Shown: positions 50,783 to 64,000 of the stretch, piece after piece | How positions within the stretch are numbered: position 1 is the stretch's first letter | Layout: each line of letters opens with the position of its first letter | Notes under the pieces: model-generated | Databases searched by the model: none | The model's input: the letters and a program-made list of their open reading frames with translations, nothing else | What the model was told of the DNA's origin: nothing | Translations under genes and position numbers: made by a program | Assembly (NCBI RefSeq): GCF_024713975.1 | Contig: NC_091099.1 | Location: 13,435,501 to 13,499,500 of the forward strand | Origin: Paralichthys olivaceus | Taxonomy: Eukaryota > Chordata > Actinopteri > Pleuronectiformes > Paralichthyidae | DNA: 64,000 nt | Direction of reading: 5' to 3'

Positions 50783-53700
50783 ACTGTGCCTGCAGCTATA
50801 CTCTCATCACTGGCATCATTGGGGGGGCCAAGCGGCAGGCCTGCTGTGTGCACATGACTGCGCAGTGTTGTGGTGGAGAGAGAGCGAGAGATGAGAAACA
50901 GAGTGAGACTGGCGGCTCGGATGCAGAGCAGGGGGAGCAGTGCAGAGATGCTTTAAATATAGGAAGCTGCAGAAGAGGGTGCAAGGCAGACAGACAGCAG
51001 CAGCAGCAGCAGCAGGCAGTGAGGTGGGCCTAAGAAGTGGCCTGGGCCGCAGGGCACTTGTCCCTTTCAGTCGCTACTGGGAGAGGAGTTGACACAGCTG
51101 GGCAAGTTGCTATAGCAGTTTGGACTACACAGTAGGAGTCTATTTTGGTCCAGCCGTCAGATGACGATGTCACCTTGCACAAGTGGCACTGCTGGTGAGG
51201 GGGAACAGGTTGCCTGAAGTGGGCTGCAAAAGTATGTCAGGGGTGGACAAGGACGAGGAACCTACTCACAGGCTGTACTTCTACTCTGTATGTACCCTCT
51301 AATCTTTTAATTTTTCCTCTGTGTCTTTCCTAATGAGCTAGAGATCACCCTCTGTCTTGCTACTTGCAACTGTTTGTAGACCATGCCAAAGGGAAACCTT
51401 ACACTCGCCCCTTACTCAGCACAGTCTATAAAATAAGCACCCTCTCTAGTGCATGTGGAAGTAGGACTGCCTGGCCAGGGAATAAAGCAGGAGCTGGGCT
51501 TCACTGTCTATCTTATTATTCCACTGTGCAGACCAGGAGACAGCTTGTTTGCAGCTGATTAAGTGGATCAAGAGAGTGTTGCTTTAATCCCTTTTTCCCC
51601 CTCTGGCTGCCACTCTCAGACAGCCATCAGTTGTGAGAAGGGTATTTTCACAACACTCCTCCAAGGGGCTGTCAAGCTCAGGAAACATAGAGTAAATATC
51701 TACCGTGTATATGCACGATGGGGCATTGATGCTGACCCACCTCGCTAGTTCTTTCTCATTATCAGCAGAACCTGTGCTGTTTGATATTCTTTTTATCTCT
51801 TTGTAGCCTGGTTCTACTCGGCAGAATAAAGCACAGGCCACTCGACATGTTAAGAATTTTGCTCGGCAAAAGTAGGTCAGCTGGATATCTCCCTTAGGGA
51901 CATTAAATAGTATCTGACCAATACACGCATGCTGTTTCTACACGTGTTATGCCTAATGAGCCATGTTCACATTATTCTAATACCCTTGAAGTACAGTCTA
52001 AAACATTACATACATAAACAAAGGAGTAATTCTCACTTGTTTTCTCAAAGCCTTAGAGAAGAACTGTATCCCTCATACTGTGCATTCAAATGCAGGGATC
52101 ATGCAGGGATATGCTTTTTTGCCTGAATAGTGTTGCTTGTGAGAGACAGCCATGGACGAAGAGAACGGTTTGTTCCATGACTCATTCACTTAAGAGGAGA
52201 GCTAGCTCTCGATTTTTTTTGTGTCAGTCAGAGGTAGTGATGTATTTTAAATCTGAAACCACGTCTTACTGAAATAGCAGTGTTTTGGTCTGGATTTCTG
52301 TCACCCTTAAATTTAAATCATTCATGAACACTATAGAGAAGCAGTGCAGGCCATTCTGCTGGAAGAGGGAGCATAGTGAGTGGAGGATCCACAATGATGA
52401 GCATCTAGTTATTAGCTTCTGTATTGTTGTGTAACCAAATTGCCAGGAGTCAAACTGTAGTGATGTGAGATTACAAAGGCAAATGATACAGGGGACGGCA
52501 CAGGGTACATTGTGAATTGTGAAGTGTTTTGTGATTGCTTTGTAAAAATGCAGTTGTTATTATGATTGTTGAGATTTACAGTAACTTATGTTTCTCTGTG
52601 TGATGGGGATACAGGATACATGTTGATGCCATGTTTCATCTTCATTTTACATCAGTAAAAGCTGTGAAGAATGACATCTGCAGCATTTATTTTGGTCCAC
52701 AGTGTCTGCTGCACCCGAGGTTAAAGTCGAGCTCATTGATGCATATTCAATGTGTAGGTCAACCATGATGCATTCTGGGAACAAAGCGGGTTAAGAGCTT
52801 CTGCCTGTGACTGTTTCTTGTCAATTTTTACACAGTATGTTTAATGTGTGCTCTGCTGTGGCATCAACCCTTGCTCACACCCTCATACCAGGGTTGGACT
52901 AATATTTGAAACAACATATCGGAATGCTCTCTTGTGGAATAATGTAACCAAGTTTAGATTTTTATGAATTTACATTTTCTTTTTCTAGTCGCAATTAGTA
53001 CTTATTTTAAGTAATTGAAAAACTGAGTCAGGCTCTGTCCTCCAAATATGGTTAGTTCTGGTTAAAAAAAAAAAAGATGGATAAAAAGCCCAAAGTTGAG
53101 GCTTCAAAACAGCAGTTCACAAACCAATGGGTGACATCATGGTGGGTTATAGTATATCAGGCTTTTCCTATTCAGGAAATACTTGTTTTGGTGTCTTCAT
53201 AGGATTTGTTGACAATAATAAAAAAAAAATTTTTTTTTGACAAAACTAATTTAAACTGACCACAAATCAGGTTATTCAACTAATGTGATGATGTTTTTAA
53301 GTGGCCTCATTTCTGCCTTAAGCCCCATAATGTGACACAATATGTGGTGAACTTGGTGGACAACATGGGTCATCTCAGCCTCATGTCCATTATTCCACAG
53401 AAGTCACTTGTGTTTTTCTTGCAACATACCATGCAAAATTCCCTAATGTGATATTAGCCTTGTTTTTGGCCACAGATCATATCACATTGGAAGTCACTTC
53501 ATCTAATCGATCAGTTGCACATCTAATTGTGGTCTGATGTCTTCTGTCTCCCCTGCAGGCATCTTTCCAGCGCTCCAACAGCCATGACAAAGTGCGGAAG
53601 ATAGTTGCAGAAGAGGGCCGTGCTGCTCGAAATCTCATTGCCTGGAGTGTTCCCGTGGAGAACAAAGAGGAGGAAGGTCGGTGGCTGCACGCAAAACAAA

Positions 53701-56700
53701 CTCCGTGTCCACAGCCAATATATTATTATTTAGCTTTCTTTCTTTATTGCCATATGTTAAAGATTCATATAATAATCACAGGAGGAAATTGAGTGTAATG
53801 TTTTCATTTGTCAAACTGGGTGTTTCTGGTGATGTTTATTTTAGGTGTTTCTTTGGCTCAGTGGAAGATGTTTGCGGTGGAATAATTTATCAACTGCCTT
53901 ACAGTGACCACAGTGTTTGATCCTTCTCACAGACAGAGCTGCTAGATGCAACACAGTACCTGCTGGAACACAATGATCAAAGTTTACACCCAATTCACAA
54001 AATAGGCTTGTTTGTGATCATCCTTGTTATATGATCTTTGAATATTTAGAAAACTAGAATGGCACTAAATAGAGAACATACCTCATCCAAGGCCCACCAG
54101 TCCCTTTTAATGGTACAGTGTGTAGAATTTAGTGACATGTAGTGGTGAAGTTGCATGTTGCATGACATAGAACCTGTGGCAGCTTCAGTTTTCATAAAAA
54201 CTCTAAAGGTTTTTAGTTTGTCCAGTTTGAACGACTGTGAAAAACATGGCAGCCTCCATAGAGAGGACCCCCTTCGATGTAAATATAAAGTTTTTCAACA
54301 TGAAGGACAGATTCTAGGGTAAAGAAAACCACAATTCAAAAGATTTACATGCAGCACACTCGTGAAAACATCCCTTTCACCTAAATCTTACACACTGGAC
54401 CTTTAATTCAATCAAGCTGCGCCACATTTCGAACACTCATAGATATCTATCTTCTTTATGTGCCTGATTTTTTTTTTCTTCATTAAGATCCTTGAATTCT
54501 TTCTTGGAAATCAGTGAAAATGTCTGCACCAAAATTGTATTGGTTCTTCTCTGACCCATACCACATTCCTTCACCAAGTTTTGTGTTAATCCATCCAGCA
54601 TTTTTTGCATAATTATTATCTGCTTGACAATGTGGTATTGAAAGTTTCTCTCTGGACAACCTACTCAGAAATCCCCATCAGGGCCTTCTCATTTTTGCTC
54701 TGGCTCTCCCTCTCTCTCTTCAGAAATCTTTTAACTGCCACAGTTCAGTTTATTCCATATGTATGTTTGGTTTATAAAGATATGGCATAACTGAATACAT
54801 TTTGTCTTGTGCATCTCTTTACTGTTGCACGTTTGATACATTTCAGTCAAATCAACTCCAAAAGTGTTTTGATAAGAGACCATCAGAGCATGTTGATTGT
54901 TAACTAGACTGTGTGTTTAGACTTTGTTTATAAGCTTTTTTCTCTCTTTTACACATAGCAAAGTCCAAAAACAACACCAGTGGCAGTTCAAGGGTTCAGA
55001 GGATCAACTCTGGTCAACGAAGGAATAAGAAACAGGTTGGTAGAATCATCTGCATCCACCAGAGGGCACTGCTTGACAAGCTAACAGCTGTTGTAAGCTC
55101 ATGGAGAAGCTGAGTTCTTTTGATAAAAAGTTGTAAAAGCAGAATAGTACTAATTGTAGTGTGAAATGCTCTTGATTTCCAATCAATAACCTAACGTCCA
55201 GCAGTTGTTCTTGTGAAAGTTTGTAAAATTTGCAGAAAGATATTTGTTACTGTGCAAAAAGCTGCAGGAGACTCATGTGAACGTTACCAACCACACCACA
55301 CAAGTGAAATGCTATTTAACTACGTCTATCATTTTCTTTAAGTTGCCATGTATTTTGATGGTTTTCATTTTAATATTTAAAACCTTCTGACTCACTCTGG
55401 TAGAAAATACTGGGTTTATGTATGAAATCGCTCTAAATGCATGGTTGGTATTGGTAATATAAGTTAATACAACAGCTGCACTCCTTGTCTCAATAAAAGA
55501 AAGAAAAATGTTGTGGCTGCTGCATATGTAAACAGTTAAGAGATTTACATGACATTGTAATAACTTTGTTATTGTTACGATAATGTGTGGTTCATGCCCT
55601 GTCTCCACAGAATGCTGGTGTGGAGAGTAAAGGCACAGCCGGTGCCTTGTTGGACAAGGTGGCAGAAAAGAGCCCCACCAAAGCCAGACAGCCTCGGAAG
55701 GTGGACCTGCGAGCGCGGTACTGGGCGTTCCTCTTCGACAACCTGCGCCGAGCAGTGGACGAGATTTACGTTACCTGTGAATCTGATCAGAGTGTCGTGG
55801 AATGCAAGGTGAGGGTTTTTTTTCTTATTTAAACCCCAGCAGAAATGCTCCTTCCTGAATCAATCAATCAATGGGTTCGAGGTTTGACCTCACCAGAGAT
55901 TTAAGTGTGGTATGATTTATAAACACTAGAGGGGGGCAGAGATCAGAATTAAATTTCTCCCTCACATTCCTCCTGATTTCTGCTTCATGTCAGAGGGGCT
56001 CTCTGAAAGCTTGCTGGCAAGTGAATTATCACAGGCCTGGCTCAGTGGACTGAATATTGATGACAGACTGTAAACAGTACAACACTGTATTTGTGTTTTT
56101 GAAAAGTCTACACTTCATAAATTCCACCGTATTTCACACAATTGTCTTTTGTCCGTAATTATGTTTTTGTTTCGGTCTCGCTGTAGAATGCCACTGTGAT
56201 GTTGCTCCAGGGCACACTGGCATGATCCTGCTGGTCCTGTGTATTGATTATGCTGCCATGCTGCATTATGCTGAGCATGGTTCTGGTGACGCTCTGCGGT
56301 CAGTACTGTAGCCCAGTTCCCTGTGGTGTGGTCAGCTTGCTGTCAGTGCAACAGCGCAGCTCCCTGTGGTCTTATCAGCGTTGTTGTCACTTGGCCTGTG
56401 TCAGACATCTGGCTACGAGGTGTTTTTTTCCCCTCATACCACTGTATCGCTCCACACCCTAATGCTGTCTAATGGCCAGGGAGCTTGGTGCTGTTCATAA
56501 TCCCCCCCAACCAACTTTGCCTTAATGGACACTGATAGATGATGGAGTCATCTGGAGGGGAAGCAGAGTGCTCTGATAGCCCCTAGCCACAATCCCCCAG
56601 TGTGGCTGTGGGCTTCATTTGTTCTCAGCTAACAATTTTCCATAGAAAAACAAGTGCACAAAAACATAATCAACAGGAAGTAACGCCTAATCCTCTGCCA

Positions 56701-59700
56701 AGGCTGTTACTGTAATGCTTTGTGTCATTTAGAATGAGAACCTTGGCACTGACCTAATATAATATGTTTCCTGTTCAGAAGGAAATTGCTCAACCTGCAG
56801 TGATTCATGTATGATTATTAATAATGCCCACACCTATCTACTCCATGGCCCTGGGCTTAATTAGCTCCTATAAACTGTTCCTTTATCCCACCACCTGATT
56901 TATTAGACAGATCATGTAGAAAAGGAAAAAGAAAAGTATGCTGTGTTCTCATGTGGTTGGAATCAGTTGATTTTCTTTTATTCATGTTTGATATGAACTT
57001 ACAGAGGCAATTCTAAGTAAAAATAGTTGGGAAAAAAATCCCAGAAAAGTATGAAAACTGTAAATTATTTACCTGAGGTCAGTAATAGTGACCTAGGCTG
57101 TACCTATTCATTCTTGTCTGTGTGAGGACCACAGGCTTTTACTGCCCATCACCCTTTTACGGCAATGCCCCTGGAAGGTTAAACTTTTTGTCATTCCTCA
57201 TGAAATGTTATGTGAGGGTTGTATTTAGGTAAGTGTGCCGGTTAACATGCTGAAAGCTGCTTTATGGTGCCTTCAGTCACTGTTGGTTTATCTGTCAGAG
57301 GAGCAGCCTTCATTACCAAATGAACACCGGGCCACGGCAGCGGTCTCTGCCTGTTAACCAGCTCTAATCAGCAGACCTGCTGCTGGACACATCTTTCACT
57401 GGCCTGACTCGTCTATTAACTAAAAGCACTGTGAAGCTTTACTCTCAATTACCACTCCCTTCACGCTCCACATCAATCAGCTGTGTCTCCGTTTCATTAG
57501 AGCTCTGGGGAAAAAAAGCCCTGCACCGCCCGCCACCTCTGGAAAACTAACTCTGTTTGCAGATAATAAACGTTTGATACTTTGAATATTCCCGCTCTGT
57601 TCTTCCTCAAATGTTTCAATCATGCATTTGAGCTTGCACAAGAAAGTTTTTAGCAACACTCTTCATCATTTCAATAGTTATATATAGAAAAAGTTTTATA
57701 TTTTCCTGCATGTTCTACTTGAATAGTTTTGTTTTGTCACGCTAATTCCAGAAATGTTTTAACCTCTGACAGTCCCCAAGTAGCAAATAGCAAAAAATAT
57801 TTTAGTTTATACAGTTGGCAGGCTGCTGGCTGAATTGGGCTTCTCTGTGTGGAGTTTACATGTTCTCCCTGTGCCATAGTGAGTTTTCTCATTTTACTTA
57901 GCTTCCTCCCACAATCCAAAGACCTGCAGGTTGAGTTGGACGGTTGACCATATTTTCCGGGCTCCGTGTCCGCTGTGAGTTGTATACTCTTCCTGTCACA
58001 TGCACACGGTTCCATTCATTCTAAAAATAAGGGTCCACATTAGTCCATGCATTAAATCCCACATTCCATTCCAGTAGGTGGATATATTGTACCTGGAGCA
58101 TGTGCAGTTGATGTGTACAGTCAGTGCAGTCACGAATTAGGCAACACAAGGATGTCCTATGAGTTTGCCCATAGATGTGAATGTAAATGTTTGTTTGTCT
58201 CTTTATATCGGCCCTGTGATTGGTGACATGTTTGGGTGTATCCCAATGGCAGCTTGGATTAGCTCTTGCCCCCCTGAACCCTCGAAAGATATGCAACATA
58301 GTTTGTCGAGTGCATTTTGTTGGTATCAGATTTATTGCTGTTTACATTTTTATTGTCCAACAATATTAAGTGACTAGCAGAATATCTCTCTCCATTGTTG
58401 TTCGTGGTTCCACTCTTTGTGTCTTTGTTAACATTGTGCCGGGTATTCACTCTCCTCTTGTAACTCTGTCTTTAGGAGGTTTTGATGATGTTGAACAACT
58501 ACGTTCGGGATTTCAAAGCTCTCATCGACTGGATCCAGCTTCAGGAGAAGTTGGAGAAAACAGATGCCCAGAACAGGTGATCTTTGGCTTGTTTGTTTTC
58601 TTTTTCTCACCCTCTTCTTCTGTCTCTCACTTTCATTCAGTCTCCTCTTCGAATTGCTCCCTGTGGAAAAAAGTGTAAGTGCCGGTGTGTGGTCCCCTGG
58701 CCTTGAGTCACAAACAGAACAGATCAATAGCCTTGGCTTTAATTCAAAGTGATCCTGGAGTTTATTGGCTTCTCTTTAACACGGTGACCACTGCAACCGT
58801 AAATTGACTAAGAAATGAAATTCCCAGTGCTGTCTCCCAATTTGTTGTTTAAAGCATGCTGTTAATCAATAAGACAACCTGAAACTTTTATATGATCCAT
58901 TCATTGCATAAATTGCTGCAAGTGAATCAGCCATTTGACTTACTTGCCAAAGTTTGAGCCAAGCTTGTGTGTGGGTGTTTGGCAACTAGAAAGTATAATT
59001 AGTGTTTTAGTGTAATTGTAACCACTCTCACTTTGTTCAGGCCCACGTCTTTAGCATGGGAAGTCCGTAAGATGTCTCCGGGACGTCATGTGATGCCAAG
59101 CTCCTCGGCAGACAGGATGGTTCCTTCTTCAGGTGCACGTCGTACCCTCAGCTTTGGGTAAGCTCTGTCACACTCACTACAGCCATTGTCAGACATGAAC
59201 TCCAGAGAAAGTCTGGACTTTGCCTTTCACACATGAGCAACACAGTGGGATTCTCCACTCAGATGCATTCACAACAACACAGAAATCCCTGGATCATAGG
59301 CAAGGGGTGATGCAGCTGGAAGGGGCAGGACGTAACAAATCAATTCTGCAGTGGAATTCACGTGTTTTTGTTTACAGCACATTGATGCTGGCATTGGCTC
59401 TTATCACCAAAAGCGTTGCTGACATCTTTGTCAGTGTCTTCTGTGTATGGCACTTTTTTTTCATTCCGAGATATTTGTTTTCTTCTAGTTTCTTTCATTT
59501 TTGAGTCTGACACATGTTAGAAACATCATCAACAAGCATGCTTGTGCATCCTCCATAGGATCTCCTGCTGTTTTATCACATGGGCTTATTCGGACATTAT
59601 CCGGAGTTCAGTGCACGTCTGAACGCAGCATATTTCTTGTCCTATCCCAGTTTGGTTCACTGTGTTCTGTTACTATTAGGGATTCAATTAAGTTTGAATT

Positions 59701-62700
59701 TGTTTGATTAACATTGTATCATAAGGCATACTGCTATTAACCAATCCCTAGTTGTAATGGTGCTCTATGCTTGTTTTGTAAGTGCTTAGAAAAAACAAAC
59801 TATGTTATCAAGCAATACAGGCATTGATTGCAGAGGGTGAAGCATTTGTTTAATGCTATTTGTTGTCTCTCTCACTCTTCGGCCATAGAATCAGTTGAGG
59901 TGTAGATGAAAGTGTCAGTTAAAGACTGCTGAAGCATGGGTTCAATATGTGCACTGCTCTGTAATCGGATGCGGCAGGAAATGGATATTGATCATGATGG
60001 AGGTCCGTTGCCCAATGCAATTCCAGGCTATCTCTGAATGGAGAGTGCTGGGGGGAGGGAGACACTTTCCTTAGACCATTGAACTTTCTTTAACAGGCAG
60101 CACAGTAGAAGCTGCTCAGACTGGATTTAATTAAGCTGAAAATCCTACCTGTTGAAATTAAGGACTTCACTCAGTAGGTTCACATTTGCTTGTTTTCATT
60201 CATGATGTTTGTATGTGTCATTTTCAGCGGTCCTCCACCGTCATTGGCTGCAGCCCGGTTCTCCCACACAGGCCTCAGCTGGGCAGACCGAGTGAAGTGC
60301 ACTCAGTTCGTCCCCAACTCCAGTCAAACGACCTCATCTCTAGCAGAAAAACCCGGTAAGAAATTCTGCTCAGACTTACCCCACACAAACGTGGTTTGTT
60401 TTTAAAATGTAATCAAAATGTTTGCAGTATAACAATTAACATAAAATACAATACAAGTCCACAATGCCCAGGTCTGAAACAAGGAGAGACAAGGGCAAAT
60501 GTCCTAAAGGTAGTCCAAACAGTCCAGAATAACTAAATATGGAGAAAGTGGAACCTGTCCCTTCCTTTAGGGGTACAGGTCGATCAAAACAAGAATAGAT
60601 AAATAAAGACGAAAAAAATGTTTGATGGGAAAACTGACAGAATATCAGTCATTATATGTTTATAGAAAACACATATAGGTGCAAAATAGGAGCAATATAC
60701 ATGTACATAACTTCACATAACTTAGTTTTAAAAATTGTGTTTTCTTTACCTAACCATCTTGGTAACATGGTGGCGAAGTACATTTCCAATCTAGTAATAT
60801 TAGCTCTTTAGATGCAAACTTGCCTGTTTTGAGAGGCTGTCTGGTATCTGCAATCTGGTTGATTATCAATTCTGTATTCTGTATTGTATCTCTATTGAAT
60901 GAATCTATATTAGGATTTAATGGAGCAGCTCTGTGCATGGTTTCTTTCAAAACAGAGCACACAGTAACATATCTTTCTCTGCTTTATCGATTGAGTGCTT
61001 CATGTGTTTTCCAGGTAAAAAGGATGCTGAGGGCTGGGAGACTGTCCAGCGAGGACGCACTGCTAGGCCTCGCTCTGCTGCCATAGTTGCCAAGGTCAGT
61101 CCTGTCTTGGCTCAAGTCACCCCAAAAGAGGACAGTGCCAAGGACAACAAGCCACACCTGCCGCCGCAGCAAGAGCAGCAGCTCCAACCTCACTGTCCCT
61201 TGGACAATGACTCGACTAAGACGGACATTGAGCAGCGAGTCCCTGCAGATCCTGACCCCCCGGGGAGCGTTGGAGGTCCGGAAAATGGGCACACGATGGA
61301 GGTACTGAGGTTCAGTACATTGTGACGTCTTTCTCTCTGAGCAGTCCCTGGGTATCAATTATTCACGAGGAGCTGGGTAACAGTAGACCGTTTTATCAGC
61401 CACATTTGTTTTTGTTTTGGGCTCCATGGTATTCATAGACACTGTCCAGACAGACATATCAGTTTTAAGGCGATTGATTGTACACTGACATTTTAGAGGC
61501 AGAAAACCAATTTTCGCTCTCATTTTATAGTCTGTCAATGCCTCGAGACACACTTGGTAAGACTGTGTTATAGCAAACGGTTAATTTTGAAAAGCAAATC
61601 AGTGTTTCTTATCTATCTACTGAAATTGATCATAATTGGATGTACAGGGCATGTTAGTACCAGCTTCCCTGCATGATTTGTGTTACCAGCTGTGTGTTGA
61701 CTGGTCTGATTGTTGTTTTTTTGCCACTGCTCTCATGAATTGCTTGAAATATGCATGTTTTTAATTGAGTTTGCGTGTTTTTGTGTGTGACTGTCGGTGC
61801 AGCCCCCAGCAGAGAGTGTACAAGACTTGGGGCAATGTGTCGACGCACCCTGTGAGGACTCGCCTCCCTCCATAGCAGCACATACCCCTTCCCATGCCCC
61901 AGAGCCCGCCCTGTCCTCAGCCACAGTCCCACCAACAGATCTTACCTTATCAGTCCCGGTCCCCTCCCTGGCCCGCTGCTCTTCCCCAGATCCACCCCAG
62001 ACGGACGGGCTCGATGCGCTGTTGGTCTTGCGGGACAGCCTGGCTGAGGGGGGTGCGTCACGGGGCATGGTCACATCTGCTCCAGGACAGGCCGAGACTC
62101 CCATGGCAGCGGTGAAACTGGAGAGTGTGCTGGACCCCACAGAGCTTTCTACTGTGAGTGCTGAGAGATGGAGGAGCAGAGGGAGGGGAGGGCGGGAGGC
62201 CAGGGATTCCCCAAGGGTCCTTCACCGCCTAAACAAAGTCAATCTTAAGAAACTGCCAGACCAAATGTGCAGGCAGACTGCATAGCTCTGTGCAGTGTTG
62301 TTACAGCACCATTCACTGAAGAAAAGCTGTGTGTAGGTGGCTTTTGTAGTTGAGCAAGTGCTCCCCTGGTGTTGCCCCAAAAAAATAAGCTCTCAATTTG
62401 TTTTTAGTTATTTTGGCTTTTAGAATTCTATGCAAAAATATGCTGCTAAATGTAGTCTGAATTTCCAGTTTTTGTTCAACCCAGTTTGGAATCATTGGTA
62501 AACATCTTCTGGCTATATCAGCCACTATTGTTTTGCATTGTATAGTGAGTATAAACAGAGCTTCATTCAGTTAATCAAAGATAGCTACACCTCTAAGTTA
62601 GATACTGTCAGTGTCCTGCAGAAAACACTTCAGCTCAAATCCACAGCAAAGGTTATGACATCAAGTTTTTTCCACAGGATACATTTACACACCTCATCTA

Positions 62701-64000
62701 AAAAATGTTTAGCATCAGTTGAGCTCTAACTTACGTACTTCTGTAGCTGATTCAAAGTAGTTGCTGCCCTGGACTAATCTGAAAGTCATACTTTTATTAT
62801 TACCATGTCATGAAAATGTATAAACTCCCAAAACATTTAAAAAGTGGAAGTAAGTGGCCAGTTTCACAAAGCAGATCCATCAGTTGCCTCCTTCCACCAT
62901 CTCTTCATCCTCACAGTAAATGTGCCTTGCATGAATATGGAATGCTTCCTCACTTGTAATTCTTGTGGTGATTGTGTGGTACAAATTGTGACTGGGTTGA
63001 TTTGATGTTCCCCTCAATCTTTGAATCATGCACCCAAGTATGAGTCAGACCAACTGCTCAAAAAAAAATTTATTGTTAAAGTTACTGGTGCTAGCTCACC
63101 TGCAATGGAGTATGATGGTCACATGAAGAAAATAAATCTGAGATTATGAGGAAAGAAAGACGTAATGTAATTTAAAAAAGTCATAATATTATGAGAATAA
63201 AGAAAAAAAAATCTTAAAGAAAAAAGCAGCAAGGAGACCCCATGCTCACCGAAGTTGCACTCCCTCTGAATCTTGAACTGATCTGCGAAACCCCTTTGAT
63301 TATATCTCGCTTGAACTAATGAGTTAAAATATCAGGAATCTCCAATTATGTTGTGACTCTGGAGTTTGTTGGTTTGAACAATGTAATATAATGAAATGGG
63401 AAATGTGGGTGTGAGCTGCTTTCTGTGCCATTTGTTCAGCCCCAGTCCATGGCAGAGGTACTAGCCAAGAAAGAGGAGCTTGCTGACCGACTGGAGAAGG
63501 CCAACGAGGAGGCGATCGCCAGCGCCATCGCTGAGGAAGAGCAGCTGACCAGAGAGATTCTAGCAGAGAACAATGACCTGGAGACTGACAACGAAAGTGA
63601 CTTCTCTGTAAGATTCAGTCATTTATACTTCAGCATTTTTTAGGCATCAAGTACAAGTTTTGCTGTAGGTGTTTTACTTCACTGTATGTTGACATGAAAA
63701 CACAACTTATTACAGGCTAGCATTGGCAACGGAGGCTGTGGAGTCAATATTGACTGGAGCGATATGTTGGCAGATTATGATGGTATGGAGGTCAACATCT
63801 AAACATCAAACTTTCATTCTTTTTTTAATGATAAACATATTTATGTCTGTTTAATGTCTGTGCTTAACTTCCTTATAGCTCGGGAGCCATGGCGTCAGAG
63901 TACCTCATGGGGGGACATAGTCGAAGAGGAACCTGCTCGGCCTCCCGGACACGGGATCCACATGCATGAGAAACTGTCCTCACCCTCGCGCAAAAGGTTC
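50022..64000 (+). CDS. scaper: SCAPER (S-phase cyclin A-associated protein in the ER), 5' part, continues beyond window
   Basis: ER-associated cyclin A partner linked in human to retinal degeneration and ciliary defects. Exons seen: 50022-50189, 53559-53676, 54959-55035, 55611-55808, 58476-58576, 59041-59157, 60228-60355, 61015-61301, 61803-62153, 63440-63607, 63716-63782 and 63879 to the edge. Frames join throughout. Human-like blocks include ASFQRSNSHDKVRKIVAEEG, RARYWAFLFDNLRRAVDEIY, YVRDFKALIDWIQLQEKLEK, DAEGWETVQRGR, MAEVLAKKEELADRLEKANE and GDIVEEEPARPPGHGIHMHE. The first exon adds 56 basic Ser/Gly-rich residues before the point where human SCAPER begins (MMASFQRS). The exons at 61015-61301 and 61803-62153 encode a poorly conserved Pro/Ser-rich region. 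The coiled-coil, zinc-finger and C-terminal parts lie outside the window. Confidence 0.96.
50736..50780. repeat. (CA)n microsatellite
   Basis: About 22 CA units in scaper intron 1. Confidence 0.95.
50995..51015. repeat. (CAG)n run
   Basis: About seven CAG units in scaper intron 1, noncoding here. Confidence 0.9.
54045..54630. repeat. Fish interspersed repeat interrupted by a MITE
   Basis: The left part (to about 54105) reads 'aaactagaatggcactaaat' and 'ggcccaccagtccc'. The right part (from 54406) contains 'gatccttgaattctttcttg' and 'tggaaatcagtgaaaatgtc', and ends near 'ttttttgcataat'. The two halves form one copy of an unnamed repeat family split by the element at 54106-54405. Fragments of the family also lie at 1981, 14301 and 25214. 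Confidence 0.6.
54106..54405. mobile_element. Fish MITE with 'ttaaaggtccagtgtgta' termini
   Basis: The left end 'ttaatggtacagtgtgtag' and right end 'cttacacactggacctttaa' are imperfect inverted repeats. The inner sequence 'gtggtgaagttgcatgttgc' and 'tggcagcctccatagagagg' matches a widespread fish non-autonomous element. TTAA lies at each end, consistent with a TTAA or TTTAA target duplication. The element has no coding capacity. Confidence 0.7.
55809..58475 (+). other. scaper: scaper intron 4
   Basis: A 2.7 kb intron with no supported exon and few obvious repeats. A complex, non-repetitive stretch around 56740-56900 carries TAAT/ATTA cores (for example 'gggcttaattagctcc'). Another lies around 57380-57500. 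These are candidates for conserved regulatory sequence, unproven here. Confidence 0.4.

Larger units (their letters stand above)
50190..53558 (+). other. scaper: scaper intron 1
   Basis: A 3.4 kb intron with two simple repeats and no convincing extra exon. Open frames at 50599-51033 arise from CA and CAG runs. Parts could be regulatory (see findings). Confidence 0.5.

Noticed and set aside
50599-51033. Open frame of 144 codons in scaper intron 1
   Set aside because: It is made largely of translated CA and CAG repeats and is not needed for the scaper reading frame.

Overview
The window looks like a chromosomal segment from a ray-finned (teleost) fish. The genes have many short coding exons separated by mostly canonical GT-AG introns in an AT-rich background. 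Microsatellites, short DNA-transposon derivatives and non-LTR scraps are scattered between and within genes. There are no operons, CRISPR arrays or bacterial signals. Exon maps were built by eye from reading frame and splice sites. For all eight complete spliced genes the summed coding length is a multiple of three and close to the family's usual length.

Layout, left to right: slc28a1-like nucleoside transporter (-), a repeat-bearing gap, znf592 (+), nmb (+), kti12 (+), a cholesterol 25-hydroxylase-like gene (-), an internally deleted piggyBac element, a CCCH/RWD-like/CHY zinc-finger gene (-), a second cholesterol 25-hydroxylase-like gene (+), tspan3 (+), pstpip1 (-), rcn2 (-) and the 5' part of scaper (+), which runs off the right edge.

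Two blocks of vertebrate synteny sit side by side. slc28a1-znf592-nmb corresponds to human 15q25. tspan3-pstpip1-rcn2-scaper is the exact reverse, in order and strand, of human SCAPER-RCN2-PSTPIP1-TSPAN3 in 15q24. Between them lie genes that are elsewhere in human (KTI12 on chromosome 1, CH25H on chromosome 10) and a CHY zinc-finger gene I cannot match to a human gene.

The genes do not form one pathway. They cover nucleoside uptake, a nuclear zinc-finger factor, a bombesin-family peptide, an Elongator/tRNA-modification partner, sterol hydroxylases, a tetraspanin, an F-BAR/SH3 adaptor, an ER calcium-binding protein and the ER-associated SCAPER. The observations most worth following are: kti12 with both a GC-AG intron and a textbook U12 AT-AC intron, whereas the human gene is intronless; CNT3-type selectivity residues in a transporter that synteny places as slc28a1; the CCCH/RWD-like/CHY gene; and scaper introns as candidate hosts of isl2 enhancers. 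I found no clearly undescribed multi-gene system.
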